Origin: Labrenzia sp. R4_2
GTDB taxonomy: Bacteria; Pseudomonadota; Alphaproteobacteria; Rhizobiales; Stappiaceae
NCBI RefSeq assembly: GCF_017743865.1
Contig: NZ_JAGHRJ010000009.1
Coordinates: 62,001 to 126,000, forward strand
Reading direction: 5' to 3'
DNA length: 64,000 nt
Below are positions 11,448 through 21,177 of the stretch, piece after piece. Within the stretch, counting starts at the first letter, position 1; each line of letters begins with the position of its first letter. Below the pieces are notes generated by a model that worked only from the letters and a program-made list of their open reading frames with translations, did not search any database and was not told where the DNA came from. The position numbers and the translations under genes are program-made.

Positions 11448-12704
11448 CTAGGAGACGTCTCTTCGGCTGAGCCCGAGCACATTCGGCAAGGGTTCGTCCG
11501 GGCCTGCGCCGAATTTCGGTTTTTCACCGTCTCCGGAAGACTGAATTGCTTCGGTCTTGTTTCCGGCTTCCGTTTGTTTTGCTTCCGTATCATCGACGAC
11601 AACGCTGTTCGCGGCCGTCTCTGTTGCGTTGTTGATTTCCGCTGTTTCTTGATCTGGCTCCGGGCTCTGCGCTGCATTATTGCCGGAATTGCCGACACTG
11701 GCCGACGTGCTCTTCGGTGTTTTTGCGGCACCCTCTGACGCCTTGATCAGTCTTTCAACCAGCGCACGTATTTCCGGATCCAGGTCTTTGCCGCTGCCCG
11801 AAGTCAGAACCACGCGGGCTTGGTTCGGGAATTTCATCGCGGCAAGCGCCGCGCCAAGCGCATTTGCCGGGCCGCGGCTTTCCGGATTTGCGTCAACCGC
11901 CTGCAGAGCGTAACGAAGCGCTGCGCCGAATTTTCCGAGCTTGCGGCAAATGACGCTGAGACGGGTCAGTAGATCTGTATTATCTGGTGCGAGGCGAAGT
12001 GCTTCCGAAGCGGCCTCAAGAGCATCTTCCGAATCGCCGCGGCCTTCCAAGGCCTGGCTCAGCATGTCAAACGCATCGGAATTGTCTGCGTCTTGCTCGG
12101 CAGCCCGGACCGCCAACGAGATGACGTCATCGTAGCGCTTCGATTTTAACAACGTACGGGCAAGGCCAAGCAGCGCGGGAATATGATTTGGTGCACTCTT
12201 TAGGAGTTTCCGATACGCAGCCACTGCCTGCGGTGCCTGTCCGCCCTTCTCCAAAACCTCAGCCACAACGGTTTGTGCTGCGGGGCTGTTGGGCAACAGT
12301 GCTGACAACCGCTGCGCATATGGTGCTGCCAGCCGCGCCTGTTTACGTTTTAAAAGAAGATTGGACAGTCCGAACAACGCGTTCTTATGGTCCGGGTCTC
12401 GATCCAGAACCTCCCGAAAATTGCTTTCGGCCAACTCCAAATCGTTCATAAGCAGCTGGCAATTGGCAAGGCTGGACCGGGCATTGATATGACTGGGGTC
12501 GGCAAAGATGAGCCGGCGCAAACGGGATTGCGCTTCTTCAAGTTCGCCGGTCCGCAGCAATGCCGAGGCTGCCCGATAGGCAATTTCGGTGTCATGCGGG
12601 AGCATGTCGCTGGCGCGCAAATAGCCGGTCTTGGCTCTTAGGAGATCGCCATTTGCTTCAAAGCCAAGGGCCTGATCGTAAATTTCGCGGGCAGCTGCGG
12701 TCAT
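11448..12704 (-). CDS. Tetratricopeptide repeat protein
   Basis: 418 residues with no signal peptide. Residues 1 to about 300 are eight to nine TPR units (for example LLRAKTGYLRASDMLPHDTE, then LELAESNFREVLDRDPDH), a scaffold for protein-protein contacts. The last 100 residues are a low-complexity acidic and Ser/Thr/Asn-rich tail (ETAEINNATETAANS) ending PNVLGLSRRDVS. No catalytic domain is present. It lies between two GMP-synthesis genes but in opposite orientation, so a functional link is not indicated. Partner unknown. Confidence 0.8.
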   Translation of the reverse strand: MTAAAREIYDQALGFEANGDLLRAKTGYLRASDMLPHDTEIAYRAASALLRTGELEEAQSRLRRLIFADPSHINARSSLANCQLLMNDLELAESNFREVLDRDPDHKNALFGLSNLLLKRKQARLAAPYAQRLSALLPNSPAAQTVVAEVLEKGGQAPQAVAAYRKLLKSAPNHIPALLGLARTLLKSKRYDDVISLAVRAAEQDADNSDAFDMLSQALEGRGDSEDALEAASEALRLAPDNTDLLTRLSVICRKLGKFGAALRYALQAVDANPESRGPANALGAALAAMKFPNQARVVLTSGSGKDLDPEIRALVERLIKASEGAAKTPKSTSASVGNSGNNAAQSPEPDQETAEINNATETAANSVVVDDTEAKQTEAGNKTEAIQSSGDGEKPKFGAGPDEPLPNVLGLSRRDVS

Positions 12705-12897
12705 GATGCTCGGTTGGGCTGGTTATTGATTCATTAACCTAGGGCAGGCGGGGAGTCTGGAGCAAACGCCAAATCCAACCGTACACAGCTTCTCCCGGAT
12801 CGGTGCGCAGTACAGTCAGAGGCAAAATGTTGTGCGAGAGCGTTTGCGGCGCAAGAATCCGGTTCAATTTCGGCAAAAAGACGGGTAGAAGCGCGCC

Positions 12898-14472
12898 ATG
12901 ACACATCATCACGACCGCCTCCTTATCATCGACTTCGGTTCGCAGGTGACCCAGCTGATCGCCCGCCGTTTGCGCGAGCTGAATGTCTACTGCGAAATCC
13001 ACCCGTATCAGAATGTCACAGACGCGTTTTTGACCGAGTTCGCGCCAAAGGCAGTGATCTTCTCCGGCGGGCCGGATTCCGTGACGCGGGAAGGCTCACC
13101 GCGGCCACCGGAGAGCGTTTACAGCATCGGTGTTTCAATCCTCGGCATCTGCTACGGCCAGCAAGTGATGATGCAGCAGCTGGGCGGTGAAGTGCATGGC
13201 GGCAAGATTTCCGGTGGGGGCGGCACCGCAGAATTCGGCCGCGCCTTCGTGACACCCGCCGGATCAGATCTGTCGATCCTGAACGGCTGGTTTTCCGGGG
13301 GCAGGGAACAGGTCTGGATGAGCCATGGTGATCACGTCGCCAAGCTCGCGCCCGGATTTGAAGTTTTCGGAACTTCGCCGAACGCGCCTTACGCGATCAC
13401 CGCGGACACGGACCGGAACTTTTACGCCGTTCAGTTTCACCCCGAAGTGCATCACACCCCAAACGGCAAGACACTTTACGAGAATTTCGTCAAGCTCGCC
13501 GGTTTCACCGGTGACTGGACGATGGGCGCCTACAAGGACGACGCGATCGAAAAGATCCGTCAGCAGGTCGGCGACAAGAGAGTTATCTGCGGTCTGTCGG
13601 GTGGTGTCGACAGCTCTGTTGCAGCCGTTTTGATCCATGAAGCGATCGGCGATCAATTGACGTGTGTTTTCGTTGATCATGGTTTGCTCCGCCAGAACGA
13701 GGCGGAAGAAGTGGTCTCGATGTTCCGGGACAACTATAACATCCCGCTGATCCACGCCGACGAGAGCGATCTGTTCCTTGGCGAACTGGACGGCCAATCC
13801 GACCCGGAAACAAAACGCAAGATCATTGGCAAGCTGTTCATCGACGTGTTCCAGAAACACGCCAATGAGATCGAAGGTGCTGAATTCCTGGCTCAGGGCA
13901 CGCTGTACCCGGATGTGATTGAAAGCGTCAGCTTCTCTGGGGGGCCTTCGGTAACGATCAAGTCCCACCACAATGTCGGCGGACTGCCGGAAAAGATGGG
14001 CCTGAAACTGGTCGAACCTCTGCGCGAGTTGTTCAAGGACGAGGTGAGGGCGCTTGGCCGCGAACTCGGCCTGCCGGAAAGCTTCATCGGCCGTCACCCG
14101 TTCCCGGGACCGGGCCTTGCTATCCGCTGCCCGGGTGAAATCACCCGCGATAAGCTGGACATCCTGCGCAAGGCGGATGCGGTTTACATCGATCAAATCC
14201 GCAAGCACGGCCTGTACGACGAGATCTGGCAAGCGTTCGTCGCGATCCTGCCGGTGCGCACGGTCGGCGTGATGGGCGATGGCCGGACTTACGATTACGC
14301 CTGTGCCTTGCGCGCTGTGACCTCCGTGGACGGCATGACCGCGGACTATTATCCGTTCAGCCACGAGTTTCTCGGTGAAACCGCGACCCGGATTATCAAC
14401 GAGGTTGAAGGCATCAACCGCGTAACCTACGATATCACGTCAAAACCTCCGGGCACGATTGAGTGGGAGTAA
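12898..14472 (+). CDS. guaA: GMP synthase (glutamine-hydrolysing)
   Basis: 524 residues. Converts XMP to GMP using glutamine and ATP. The N-terminal class-I glutamine amidotransferase domain has the nucleophile C85 (GICYGQQ) and the His-Glu pair in QFHPEVHH. The ATP-pyrophosphatase domain has the P-loop SGGVDSS, and the C-terminal dimerisation domain ends with the conserved [12 protein letters not shown] 12898 is preceded by a weak purine-rich stretch (AGACGGGTAGAAG). A SUKH protein starts 7 bases after the stop and is probably co-transcribed. Orientation and position suggest independent transcription from guaB. Confidence 0.97.
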   Translation: MTHHHDRLLIIDFGSQVTQLIARRLRELNVYCEIHPYQNVTDAFLTEFAPKAVIFSGGPDSVTREGSPRPPESVYSIGVSILGICYGQQVMMQQLGGEVHGGKISGGGGTAEFGRAFVTPAGSDLSILNGWFSGGREQVWMSHGDHVAKLAPGFEVFGTSPNAPYAITADTDRNFYAVQFHPEVHHTPNGKTLYENFVKLAGFTGDWTMGAYKDDAIEKIRQQVGDKRVICGLSGGVDSSVAAVLIHEAIGDQLTCVFVDHGLLRQNEAEEVVSMFRDNYNIPLIHADESDLFLGELDGQSDPETKRKIIGKLFIDVFQKHANEIEGAEFLAQGTLYPDVIESVSFSGGPSVTIKSHHNVGGLPEKMGLKLVEPLRELFKDEVRALGRELGLPESFIGRHPFPGPGLAIRCPGEITRDKLDILRKADAVYIDQIRKHGLYDEIWQAFVAILPVRTVGVMGDGRTYDYACALRAVTSVDGMTADYYPFSHEFLGETATRIINEVEGINRVTYDITSKPPGTIEWE

Positions 14473-14479
14473 AACTCTC

Positions 14480-15073
14480 ATGAGCCGATTTGGTGCTATC
14501 CTTGCAAGTTTCGGTCACAAAACATGGGCCAGGATTGCACAAGCCCTCCGTCTGTCAGACGGTCGGCAATTACCCTTTGGGGCTGAGAACGAGGAATTGG
14601 CTCGGTTCGCCACAAAATGGTGCCATCCGGAATACAGACCAGATCGTGTCACAGAAGACGAGATGGTTAAGCTGGAGCGTGAATTCGATATCAGCTTACC
14701 CAAAGACTACAGGGCGCAAATTTTAAACACAGGGCTGCCAACTCCGACTCTAGCGCTGTGGAACGCGATTGTTGAAGATAGCATCGACTTGACTGATATA
14801 AATGAGCTTTTTAATCCGGCTCAAGCAATCGCGACGACAGAGCAATGGCGGACTGCGGGTCTTCCTAATGAGTTGCTCGCAATCGGAGCTGATTCAGTAG
14901 GCAATCTGTTTTGCTTCAACGTAAATGACTTGAAATACGAATGTGCCGTTGCTCGAGTTTATCTTTGGGATCATGATTTCGGTGCCACTGAGAAGATCAG
15001 CAGATCGTTTTCCAATTGGATAGGCGCATATACTGGGAAATGGTCGACCGGTTACACATACAAGGACATTTGA
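14480..15073 (+). CDS. SMI1/KNR4 (SUKH-1) family protein
   Basis: 197 residues. Recognised by the SUKH pattern: ISLPKDYRAQILNTG (the LPxxYxxhL core), LLAIGADSVGNLFCF, and VYLWDHDFG near the C-terminus. In bacteria many SUKH proteins are immunity proteins that neutralise contact-dependent or type VI/VII toxins, but some are stand-alone proteins of unknown role. No toxin gene is next to it. Base composition is visibly richer in A and T than in guaA, consistent with later arrival. The frame opens inside guaA; ATG 14480 is chosen as the first start outside it. It sits 7 bases after guaA and 1 base before the probable start of the cysteine-rich gene. Confidence 0.72.
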   Translation: MSRFGAILASFGHKTWARIAQALRLSDGRQLPFGAENEELARFATKWCHPEYRPDRVTEDEMVKLEREFDISLPKDYRAQILNTGLPTPTLALWNAIVEDSIDLTDINELFNPAQAIATTEQWRTAGLPNELLAIGADSVGNLFCFNVNDLKYECAVARVYLWDHDFGATEKISRSFSNWIGAYTGKWSTGYTYKDI

Positions 15074-15074
15074 G

Positions 15075-15581
15075 CTGGCCATCGATCTTGAACCGGATTG
15101 CTCAAAATGCGCTGCGCTGTGCTGCGTCGTGTTTGCGTTCGACAAGTCCGAGTCATTCGGTCTGGACAAGGCGGCCGGTAAGGAATGCCCGAACCTCAGA
15201 GCCGACAACACTTGCAAGATCTTTGAGGAACGGGTTGAGCGCGGCTTTCCGGGCTGTGTCAGCTACACGTGTTTCGGGGCGGGGCAACGTGTCACTCAAG
15301 AGGTATTTGGCGGCGCAAGTTGGCGGGACGAACCGGCGCTAAAAGCCAGAATGGGCGCGGCGCTCTCTGTTTTGCGGCGGATCCATGAACAACTGGTTCT
15401 CTTGAAAGCTGCGCGGCAATTGCCGCTGATGCCGGAACAACATGCGCAAGTACAATCCTTCGAAGCAACACTGTGTTCAAACGACACTTGGGGCGAAGAG
15501 GCGCTCTCCCGGTTTCCGATCGATAGAGTTGCCAGCGATATCAGCAACTGGATGAAACAACTGCGCGGACTGGTATCCTGA
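15075..15581 (+). CDS. Cysteine-rich conserved hypothetical protein, probable CTG start
   Basis: The first ATG/GTG/TTG-type start in this frame is GTG 15129, but the translated frame upstream contains a cysteine cluster (CSKCAALCC, residues about 9-17) that belongs with the later CPNL, CKIFEE, GCVSYTC motifs; a homologous family with exactly this N-terminus is known to me in Rhizobiales, sometimes joined to pentapeptide repeats. The frame holds no ATG/GTG/TTG between its preceding stop (15021) and 15129, while CTG 15075 is preceded by AAGGA at ideal spacing. I therefore propose CTG 15075 (168 residues); 15129 would give 150. The Cys pattern suggests a metal or Fe-S site. Function unknown. It starts one base after the SUKH stop. 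Confidence 0.6.
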   Translation: MAIDLEPDCSKCAALCCVVFAFDKSESFGLDKAAGKECPNLRADNTCKIFEERVERGFPGCVSYTCFGAGQRVTQEVFGGASWRDEPALKARMGAALSVLRRIHEQLVLLKAARQLPLMPEQHAQVQSFEATLCSNDTWGEEALSRFPIDRVASDISNWMKQLRGLVS

Positions 15582-15585
15582 CGCG

Positions 15586-15912
15586 CTATTTCGCGCAGCG
15601 GATACAAAAGGCCGCAGCCGGATCGACCTCAAGACGTTTTGCAGCAATGTCTTCACCGCAGTCGACACAGTAACCGTAATCTCCGTCATCAAGGCGCTTT
15701 AGCGCAGCCTCAATCCGTTGAATATCGGCGCGGCGCTGACGCTCGGAGGCTTGCGCCATGGCTTGTCCCTGGAGAGCGTCCATGCGCGAGAGCCGGCCAA
15801 CGGCCTGTTGGTCCAGCATGACGGTCGCCCGCGCGTCCTCGGAAATCTCGCTGAAACTCTCGAGCTCTGCCTTCAGCCTGACCAGCTTTTCTCGCACCGC
15901 TTCATCGTTCAT
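15586..15912 (-). CDS. TraR/DksA-type zinc-finger protein
   Basis: 108 residues. The N-terminal two thirds form a helical, coiled-coil-like hairpin, followed by a four-cysteine zinc finger CVDCGEDIAAKR...FCIRC and a short basic end. This is the small DksA/TraR family, which enters the secondary channel of RNA polymerase and modulates initiation, often with ppGpp. It is shorter than E. coli DksA (151 residues). Convergent with the cysteine-rich gene, 4 bases apart. Confidence 0.85.
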   Translation of the reverse strand: MNDEAVREKLVRLKAELESFSEISEDARATVMLDQQAVGRLSRMDALQGQAMAQASERQRRADIQRIEAALKRLDDGDYGYCVDCGEDIAAKRLEVDPAAAFCIRCAK

Positions 15913-16024
15913 TGAGGCCCCTCCTGTCCTTGCGGACAGTTTGACAGATCAGGGTACGGCATCACAAGACACAGAGAAATTAGGGGCTGTTACCGAGCGG
16001 GCTATGTACTACCGGATCAGCGAA

Positions 16025-16744
16025 TTAGGCCGCGTGCGGTTTTTGCGCCGCGACAAAAATGTTTTTGCCCAGCAAGTGCCGGGCTCCAACAGCGTCGATT
16101 TTCTTGCTGAGGGGAAAGACGTACTTGTTGTAAAACTCATAGGAAGACGCTGAGCCGAGACCGCCCTCGACATCATAGCCGACAAGCTTCACCACGAGGC
16201 TGGCAAAGAACCCCAAGCTTTCAACATAGTGGCAGTCTTTGATGGCGAAGCCGGAAGATTGGAGTTTGTGGATGAGGTCCCGCTTCGAATAACGGCGATA
16301 ATGTCCGACAGACCTGTCCAACCCAGAAAACAGCAACTGAAACGCTGGAAGGTAGAGGACCAAGGTTCCGCCGGGCCGCAAAGCTTCAAAACAGTCCTTG
16401 ATAGCTCCACGGTCATCTTCGATATGTTCGAGAACGTTGGAACTGTAAATGCCGCCAACCTGTTCTGAAAGATCGAGAAGACTGTTAGAGACCTGATACC
16501 CTCGATGGCGAAGAATTGACTGTGCGGTTTCATCGATTTCGATGCACCGCGGACGCACAGCTGTCTGCTTGTGTACAACGTCCGCCAATGTTCCGATTCC
16601 GGCACCGAAGTCTACGATAGATTCGCAATCAGAAAGTGCTCCGGAAATGAGTTTCACGATATGCTCATTGTATTCCGGCATGGATTCTTCGACAAACGCG
16701 AGTTCTTGAAGACCAGAATATGTCGTGTTGGCAACGGACTGCAT
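16025..16744 (-). CDS. Class I SAM-dependent methyltransferase
   Basis: 239 residues. Motif I IVDFGAGIGTLADVV, acidic CIEIDE at the end of strand 2, GGIYSSNVLEHIEDD (motif typical of UbiE/UbiG-like small-molecule methyltransferases), and RPGGTLVLYLPAF. The C-terminal part contains VGHYRRYSKRDL, seen in methyltransferases near polysaccharide and lipid genes. The substrate cannot be inferred: no biosynthetic cluster is adjacent. ATG 16744 is the first codon of the open frame. Confidence 0.78.
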   Translation of the reverse strand: MQSVANTTYSGLQELAFVEESMPEYNEHIVKLISGALSDCESIVDFGAGIGTLADVVHKQTAVRPRCIEIDETAQSILRHRGYQVSNSLLDLSEQVGGIYSSNVLEHIEDDRGAIKDCFEALRPGGTLVLYLPAFQLLFSGLDRSVGHYRRYSKRDLIHKLQSSGFAIKDCHYVESLGFFASLVVKLVGYDVEGGLGSASSYEFYNKYVFPLSKKIDAVGARHLLGKNIFVAAQKPHAA

Positions 16745-17054
16745 GGCATGCTCGCAAGAATAAATCAGCTGGAGCTCAGTAGAGCGCGAGAGTTCTAAAT
16801 AAACACTAAAGTCTGGGCTGTTCGGCGGGATCCAAAAATGAACCCGAACGGTTCAAGGGTTTCGTGGTTCCAGCAGTAAGATTGCGCTTCAAAAACGTGC
16901 TGAACAGTCAGACGGGGTTTGTAAACCCTTCAACTCAGCCTTTCCGCAACACGCGTCTGTCATTAAGTTAACTCCCGGTGACGCAAGTTTGACTGTTTGT
17001 GCTCTCGATTTCCCGGCAAACTGGCCGCATTAAAAAAATGATTGGAGCATTTGA
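16745..17054. other. Intergenic region between divergent genes, no gene seen
   Basis: 310 bases separating the leftward methyltransferase from the rightward small secreted protein. No open frame with a ribosome-binding site. It contains one short inverted repeat, GGGTTT-GT-AAACCC (16915-16928), which is too tight a loop for a good terminator and might be a protein-binding site. Confidence 0.4.
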
Positions 17055-17423
17055 ATGCTGGAAATAAGAGCCATCTGCATCGCCGCAATCATCAGCGTGC
17101 TTGTCTCTGGCGCAAGCGTCGCTGGTGACGTGGAGATCGTTGATGCAACGGCGAAAGAGGGTGCCGGCGGGTGGACGTTTTCTGTCACACTCAAGCACGG
17201 CGACACAGGCTGGGACCACTATGCGGATCTTTGGGAGGTCTACACGCCGGAGGGCGAGCTTCTTGGCAAAAGGGTCCTGGCGCACCCGCATGTCAACGAG
17301 CAACCATTTACCCGGTCCTTGTCGGGCGTTCAGATTCCAGAGGATGTCACAACTGTGATTATCCGCGCGAGCGACAGCGTGCACGGTGTCTCGCCGCAGG
17401 AGTTCCGTTTGGAGCTTCCGTAA
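17055..17423 (+). CDS. Small secreted protein, unknown function
   Basis: 122 residues with a clear signal peptide (hydrophobic AICIAAIISVLVSG, cleavage near GASVAG). The mature part, about 95 residues, is predicted from its alternating pattern to be a beta-sandwich (WTFSVTLKHGDTGWDHYADLWEVY, then TTVIIRASDSVHGV) without cysteines. I do not recognise a named family. ATG 17055 follows TTGGAGCATTTGA, a good ribosome-binding site. Convergent with the MarC gene 4 bases away. Confidence 0.7.
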   Translation: MLEIRAICIAAIISVLVSGASVAGDVEIVDATAKEGAGGWTFSVTLKHGDTGWDHYADLWEVYTPEGELLGKRVLAHPHVNEQPFTRSLSGVQIPEDVTTVIIRASDSVHGVSPQEFRLELP

Positions 17424-17427
17424 CCGG

Positions 17428-18063
17428 TTACGCGAGGAACGCCAGAATCCCGTCGGCGACAAATTGCACCGAAAGCGCTGCAAGTAGGACGCCCAGCAGG
17501 CGCGTAATGACAAGCTGAGCCGTATCCCCCAGCGCGCGCTCAATGCGTTCTGCGAGCAAGAAGGCGCCGAGACAACTGACCAGGATGATCAAGATCACAC
17601 CGCCAAGACCGGCATAGGTCAGGGTGTCCGGGGCCTGGCTGGACAGGAGAATGATTGCAGAAATGGCAGCCGGGCCGGAAATCAATGGAATGGCCAGGGG
17701 AAAAATGGCGAGTTCGTTGATGGTCGCATGATGGGCCTCAGCGGATTCCATCGCTTTTTCGGCCGTTTCGCTTTTGCGTTCCTGGCGTTTGCCGAAAATC
17801 ATCTCGATTGCGATCAGGAACAACAAGATGCCTCCGGCGACCCGGAAGGCTGAAACCGAGATCCCCAAAACATTTAGCACCGTCTGACCAGTGAAATAAA
17901 ACAGGCCCAAAATGCCGGCGGCGGTGATGGTGGCTCGGACGGCGACCCGGCGCCGGTCAGCGGAGCTCATGCCGGCCGTTATCGCCAGAAACATCGGTGC
18001 CAATCCGACGGGATCGATGGTCACAAATAGCGTGGCGAAGGCATTGATGTAAAAGTCGATCAT
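17428..18063 (-). CDS. MarC-family integral membrane protein
   Basis: 211 residues, six predicted membrane segments, arranged in two homologous halves with the family motifs TLFVTIDPVGLAPMFLAIT at the N-terminus and LAIFPLAIPLISGPAAIS in the middle. UPF0056/MarC proteins are widespread inner-membrane proteins whose function is not established; the former link with multiple antibiotic resistance was not upheld. A hydrophilic loop with several charged residues (GKRQERKSETAEKA) separates the halves. Divergent from gyrA. Confidence 0.88.
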   Translation of the reverse strand: MIDFYINAFATLFVTIDPVGLAPMFLAITAGMSSADRRRVAVRATITAAGILGLFYFTGQTVLNVLGISVSAFRVAGGILLFLIAIEMIFGKRQERKSETAEKAMESAEAHHATINELAIFPLAIPLISGPAAISAIILLSSQAPDTLTYAGLGGVILIILVSCLGAFLLAERIERALGDTAQLVITRLLGVLLAALSVQFVADGILAFLA

Positions 18064-18225
18064 CGCGTGTCTCCGACAGGCTGATAGGGCGTTTGACGTG
18101 CGTTTTACAGGGCTTTTGGCCCTTGCGCGACCAAGCCCTGTGAAATGTTTCTGTGTGCCTGTGTATATGATTTGTAACGCATTGAAATTACGAGATTATT
18201 AGCAAGCTTAAAAACGCCCGCAAAT

Positions 18226-18254
18226 TTGGTCCCGCGAATTGAATCGGATATAAA
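18226..18254 (+). promoter_or_regulatory. Candidate gyrA promoter
   Basis: TTGGTC at 18226-18231 and TATAAA at 18249-18254 with exactly 17 bases between them form a near-consensus housekeeping promoter directed at gyrA. The start codon lies only about 15 bases after the expected transcription start and has no strong Shine-Dalgarno sequence, so the mRNA leader would be very short. Confidence 0.5.
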
Positions 18255-18275
18255 GACACCAGCAATAACAAACAA

Positions 18276-21098
18276 ATGAGTGTCTCCTTGGCTGACCAGG
18301 ACAACAGCACCCCTTCAGGCGGGCTTCCGTCGGACATCAAGCCGGTCTCCATCGTCGATGAAATGAAGCGCAGCTACCTCGATTACGCCATGAGCGTGAT
18401 CGTATCCCGTGCGCTACCGGACGTCCGGGACGGCTTGAAGCCGGTGCACCGGCGCATCCTCTATTCGATGCATGAAAATGGCTATGAGTGGAACAAGCCT
18501 TACCGCAAGTCGGCCCGTGTGGTCGGCGATGTTATGGGTAAGTACCACCCTCATGGTGACAGCGCGATCTATGATGCCCTTGTCCGCATGGCGCAGGATT
18601 TCTCCCTTCGCTTGCCGCTTATCGACGGGCAGGGCAACTTCGGCTCCATCGATGGCGATCCGGCCGCGGCGATGCGTTACACCGAGTGCCGTCTGGAAAA
18701 GGTCGCGCACCGGCTACTCGATGACATCGACAAGGAAACGGTCGATTTCCAGGAGAACTACGACAACTCTGAATCCGAGCCGGTCGTCCTTCCTGCAAAA
18801 TTCCCGAACCTTCTGGTCAATGGTGCTGGCGGTATCGCGGTCGGTATGGCCACCAACATCCCGCCGCACAATCTGGGCGAAGTGATCGACGCTTCCATCG
18901 CGCTCATGGAAAACCCGGCGATGACGCTGGAAGAGCTCATGCAGATCGTGCCCGGACCGGACTTCCCGACGGGCGGCATGATCCTCGGCCGCTCCGGCAT
19001 CCGCAGCGCTTATGAGACAGGCCGCGGGTCCGTGCCGATGCGGGCCAAGGTCGACACGGAAGAAATCCGCAAGGATCGCTGGGCCCTGATCGTTTCGGAA
19101 ATACCGTATCAGGTCAACAAGTCCACGATGATCGAAAAGATCGCCGAAATGGTGCGGGACAAGCGTGTCGAAGGCATCTCCGACATTCGCGATGAAAGTG
19201 ACCGCTCCGGTATGCGGGTCGTGATCGAGCTTAAGCGCGATGCCGTGCCGGATGTGGTCTTGAACCAGCTTTACCGGTTCAGTCAGCTTCAAACGTCCTT
19301 TGGGGCGAACATGGTGGCGCTGAACGGCGGTAAGCCGGAACAAATGAACCTCACCGATATGCTGAAGGCTTTTGTCACCTTCCGCGAAGAGGTCATCCAG
19401 CGCCGGACGCGGTACCTGCTGAAAAAGTGCCGCGACCGGGCCCACATCTTGGTGGGACTGGGTATCGCTGTCGCCAATATTGATGAGGTGATCAAACTCA
19501 TTCGGGCCGCCCCGGATCCGGCGACTGCGCGCGCGCAATTGATGGAACGCAACTGGCCGGCCAGGGACGTGGAAGATCTGATCCGTTTGATCGACGATCC
19601 GCGCCACATGGTTCAAGAGGACGGCACTTACAAGCTGTCCGAAGAACAGGCTCGCGCGATCCTCGATCTCCGGCTGCAGCGCCTGACGGCCATGGGCCGG
19701 GACGAGATTGAAGAAGAGCTCAACAAGATCGGCGCCGAGATCAGCGACTATCTCGACATTCTTCGCTCCCGGGCGCGGATCCAGGAAATCGTCCGCAACG
19801 AGATGCTGGAGATCAAGGAAGAATTCGCAACCCCGCGCCGGACCGAGATCATCGAGGGCGGAGCGGACTTTGACGAAGAAGACCTGATCCAGCGCGAAGA
19901 CATGGTCGTGACCGTGTCTCACGGCGGCTACATCAAGCGTGTCCCGCTTGCGACTTACCGCGCACAGCGCCGCGGCGGCAAGGGCCGGTCGGGCATGGCG
20001 ACCAAGGATGAGGATTTCGTCACCCGTCTCTTTGTTGCCAACACGCATACCCCGGTTCTGTTTTTCTCCTCCCGAGGTATTTGCTACAAGATGAAGGTCT
20101 GGCGTCTGCCGCTCGGCGGCCCGACCTCGCGCGGCAAAGCCCTGGTCAACATGCTGCCGTTGGAGCAAGGCGAACAGATCACCTCAATTCTGCCGTTGCC
20201 GGAAGACGAGGACACCTGGGCAAACCTCGACGTGATGTTTGCAACGGTGCGCGGTACCGTGCGCCGGAACAAGCTCTCCGATTTCGTCAACATCAACCGC
20301 AATGGCAAGATTGCCATGAAGCTGGAAGATGGCGACGGCATTGTGGGGGTCGACACATGTTCTGAGCATTCGGATGTCATGCTGACCACGAATTCCGGCC
20401 AGTGTATCCGGTTCCCTGTAACAGACGTTCGCGTTTTTGCCGGACGGAATTCAGTAGGTGTTCGCGGCATCCGGCTTGCGGACGGCGATCGCGTTATCTC
20501 CATGCAAATCCTGCATCACATCGATGTCGATGCCGAGGAGCGCGCCGCATATCTGAAGCTTTCCCGGGCGATGCGCGGCGAAGCTGATGAAAATGGCGGG
20601 GCTGCAGACGAGGATGGTGTTGTTGCTGGCGAGTTGTCTCAGGAACGCTATGCGGAAATGAGCGCTGCGGAACAGATCATCCTGACCATTTCTGAAAACG
20701 GATATGGCAAACGGACGTCGTCTTTTGAGTACCGTGTCACCGGCCGCGGCGGTAAGGGCATTACGGCAATGGCCGTCAACAACCGGAATGGCGGCTTGAT
20801 AGCCTCGTTCCCGGTTGAAGACAGTCATCAGATCATGCTGGTGACGGATGGCGGTCAGTTGATCCGCTGTCCGGTCGATGGAATCCGTATCGCTGGCCGC
20901 GCGACCCAAGGGGTGATCATATTCAAGACGGCCGAAGACGAGAAGGTCGTCGCCGTTGAAGGGATTTCCGAGGTTGATGAGGATGAAGAGCTCGTCGAAG
21001 GTGAACTGCCAGAAGGTGGCGCAGCCGAGGGCGACGCTGGATCAGGCGAGGGGGGCGATGGTGATGCACCGGACAGCTCCTCAGGTTCAGATGAGTAA
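18276..21098 (+). CDS. gyrA: DNA gyrase subunit A
   Basis: 940 residues (E. coli 875). Breakage-rejoining subunit that introduces negative supercoils with GyrB. The catalytic region has the quinolone-determining segment [18 protein letters not shown] with the serine and aspartate of the susceptible form, and the active-site RYTECRL tyrosine. The C-terminal beta-pinwheel has the GyrA box [13 protein letters not shown] needed for DNA wrapping. The extra length comes from an acidic insertion in the pinwheel (about residues 768-790, [14 protein letters not shown]) and a very acidic, Gly/Ser-rich C-terminal tail. A terminator follows. Confidence 0.97.
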   Translation: MSVSLADQDNSTPSGGLPSDIKPVSIVDEMKRSYLDYAMSVIVSRALPDVRDGLKPVHRRILYSMHENGYEWNKPYRKSARVVGDVMGKYHPHGDSAIYDALVRMAQDFSLRLPLIDGQGNFGSIDGDPAAAMRYTECRLEKVAHRLLDDIDKETVDFQENYDNSESEPVVLPAKFPNLLVNGAGGIAVGMATNIPPHNLGEVIDASIALMENPAMTLEELMQIVPGPDFPTGGMILGRSGIRSAYETGRGSVPMRAKVDTEEIRKDRWALIVSEIPYQVNKSTMIEKIAEMVRDKRVEGISDIRDESDRSGMRVVIELKRDAVPDVVLNQLYRFSQLQTSFGANMVALNGGKPEQMNLTDMLKAFVTFREEVIQRRTRYLLKKCRDRAHILVGLGIAVANIDEVIKLIRAAPDPATARAQLMERNWPARDVEDLIRLIDDPRHMVQEDGTYKLSEEQARAILDLRLQRLTAMGRDEIEEELNKIGAEISDYLDILRSRARIQEIVRNEMLEIKEEFATPRRTEIIEGGADFDEEDLIQREDMVVTVSHGGYIKRVPLATYRAQRRGGKGRSGMATKDEDFVTRLFVANTHTPVLFFSSRGICYKMKVWRLPLGGPTSRGKALVNMLPLEQGEQITSILPLPEDEDTWANLDVMFATVRGTVRRNKLSDFVNINRNGKIAMKLEDGDGIVGVDTCSEHSDVMLTTNSGQCIRFPVTDVRVFAGRNSVGVRGIRLADGDRVISMQILHHIDVDAEERAAYLKLSRAMRGEADENGGAADEDGVVAGELSQERYAEMSAAEQIILTISENGYGKRTSSFEYRVTGRGGKGITAMAVNNRNGGLIASFPVEDSHQIMLVTDGGQLIRCPVDGIRIAGRATQGVIIFKTAEDEKVVAVEGISEVDEDEELVEGELPEGGAAEGDAGSGEGGDGDAPDSSSGSDE

Positions 21099-21110
21099 CA
21101 CTTAGAATTC

Positions 21111-21149
21111 GGGCGGCATTTCAGAGATGGATTTGCCGCCCTTTTCTTT
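21111..21149 (+). terminator. Terminator of gyrA
   Basis: GGGCGGCA / TGCCGCCC stem (8 bp) with a 15-base loop followed by TTTTCTTT, 12 bases after the gyrA stop. Confidence 0.8.
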
Positions 21150-21177
21150 GTCAGATTCAGGGTGTTCTGTTGCCAGC

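Noticed and set aside
13264..14364. 366-codon minus-strand frame
   Set aside because: Antisense of guaA, no domain.
16915..16928. GGGTTTGTAAACCC as a terminator
   Set aside because: A 2-base loop and the lack of a proper T-run make a terminator unlikely.
18714..20168. 484-codon open frame on the minus strand
   Set aside because: Antisense of gyrA; high G+C genes often leave long reverse frames. No ribosome-binding site or recognisable domain.
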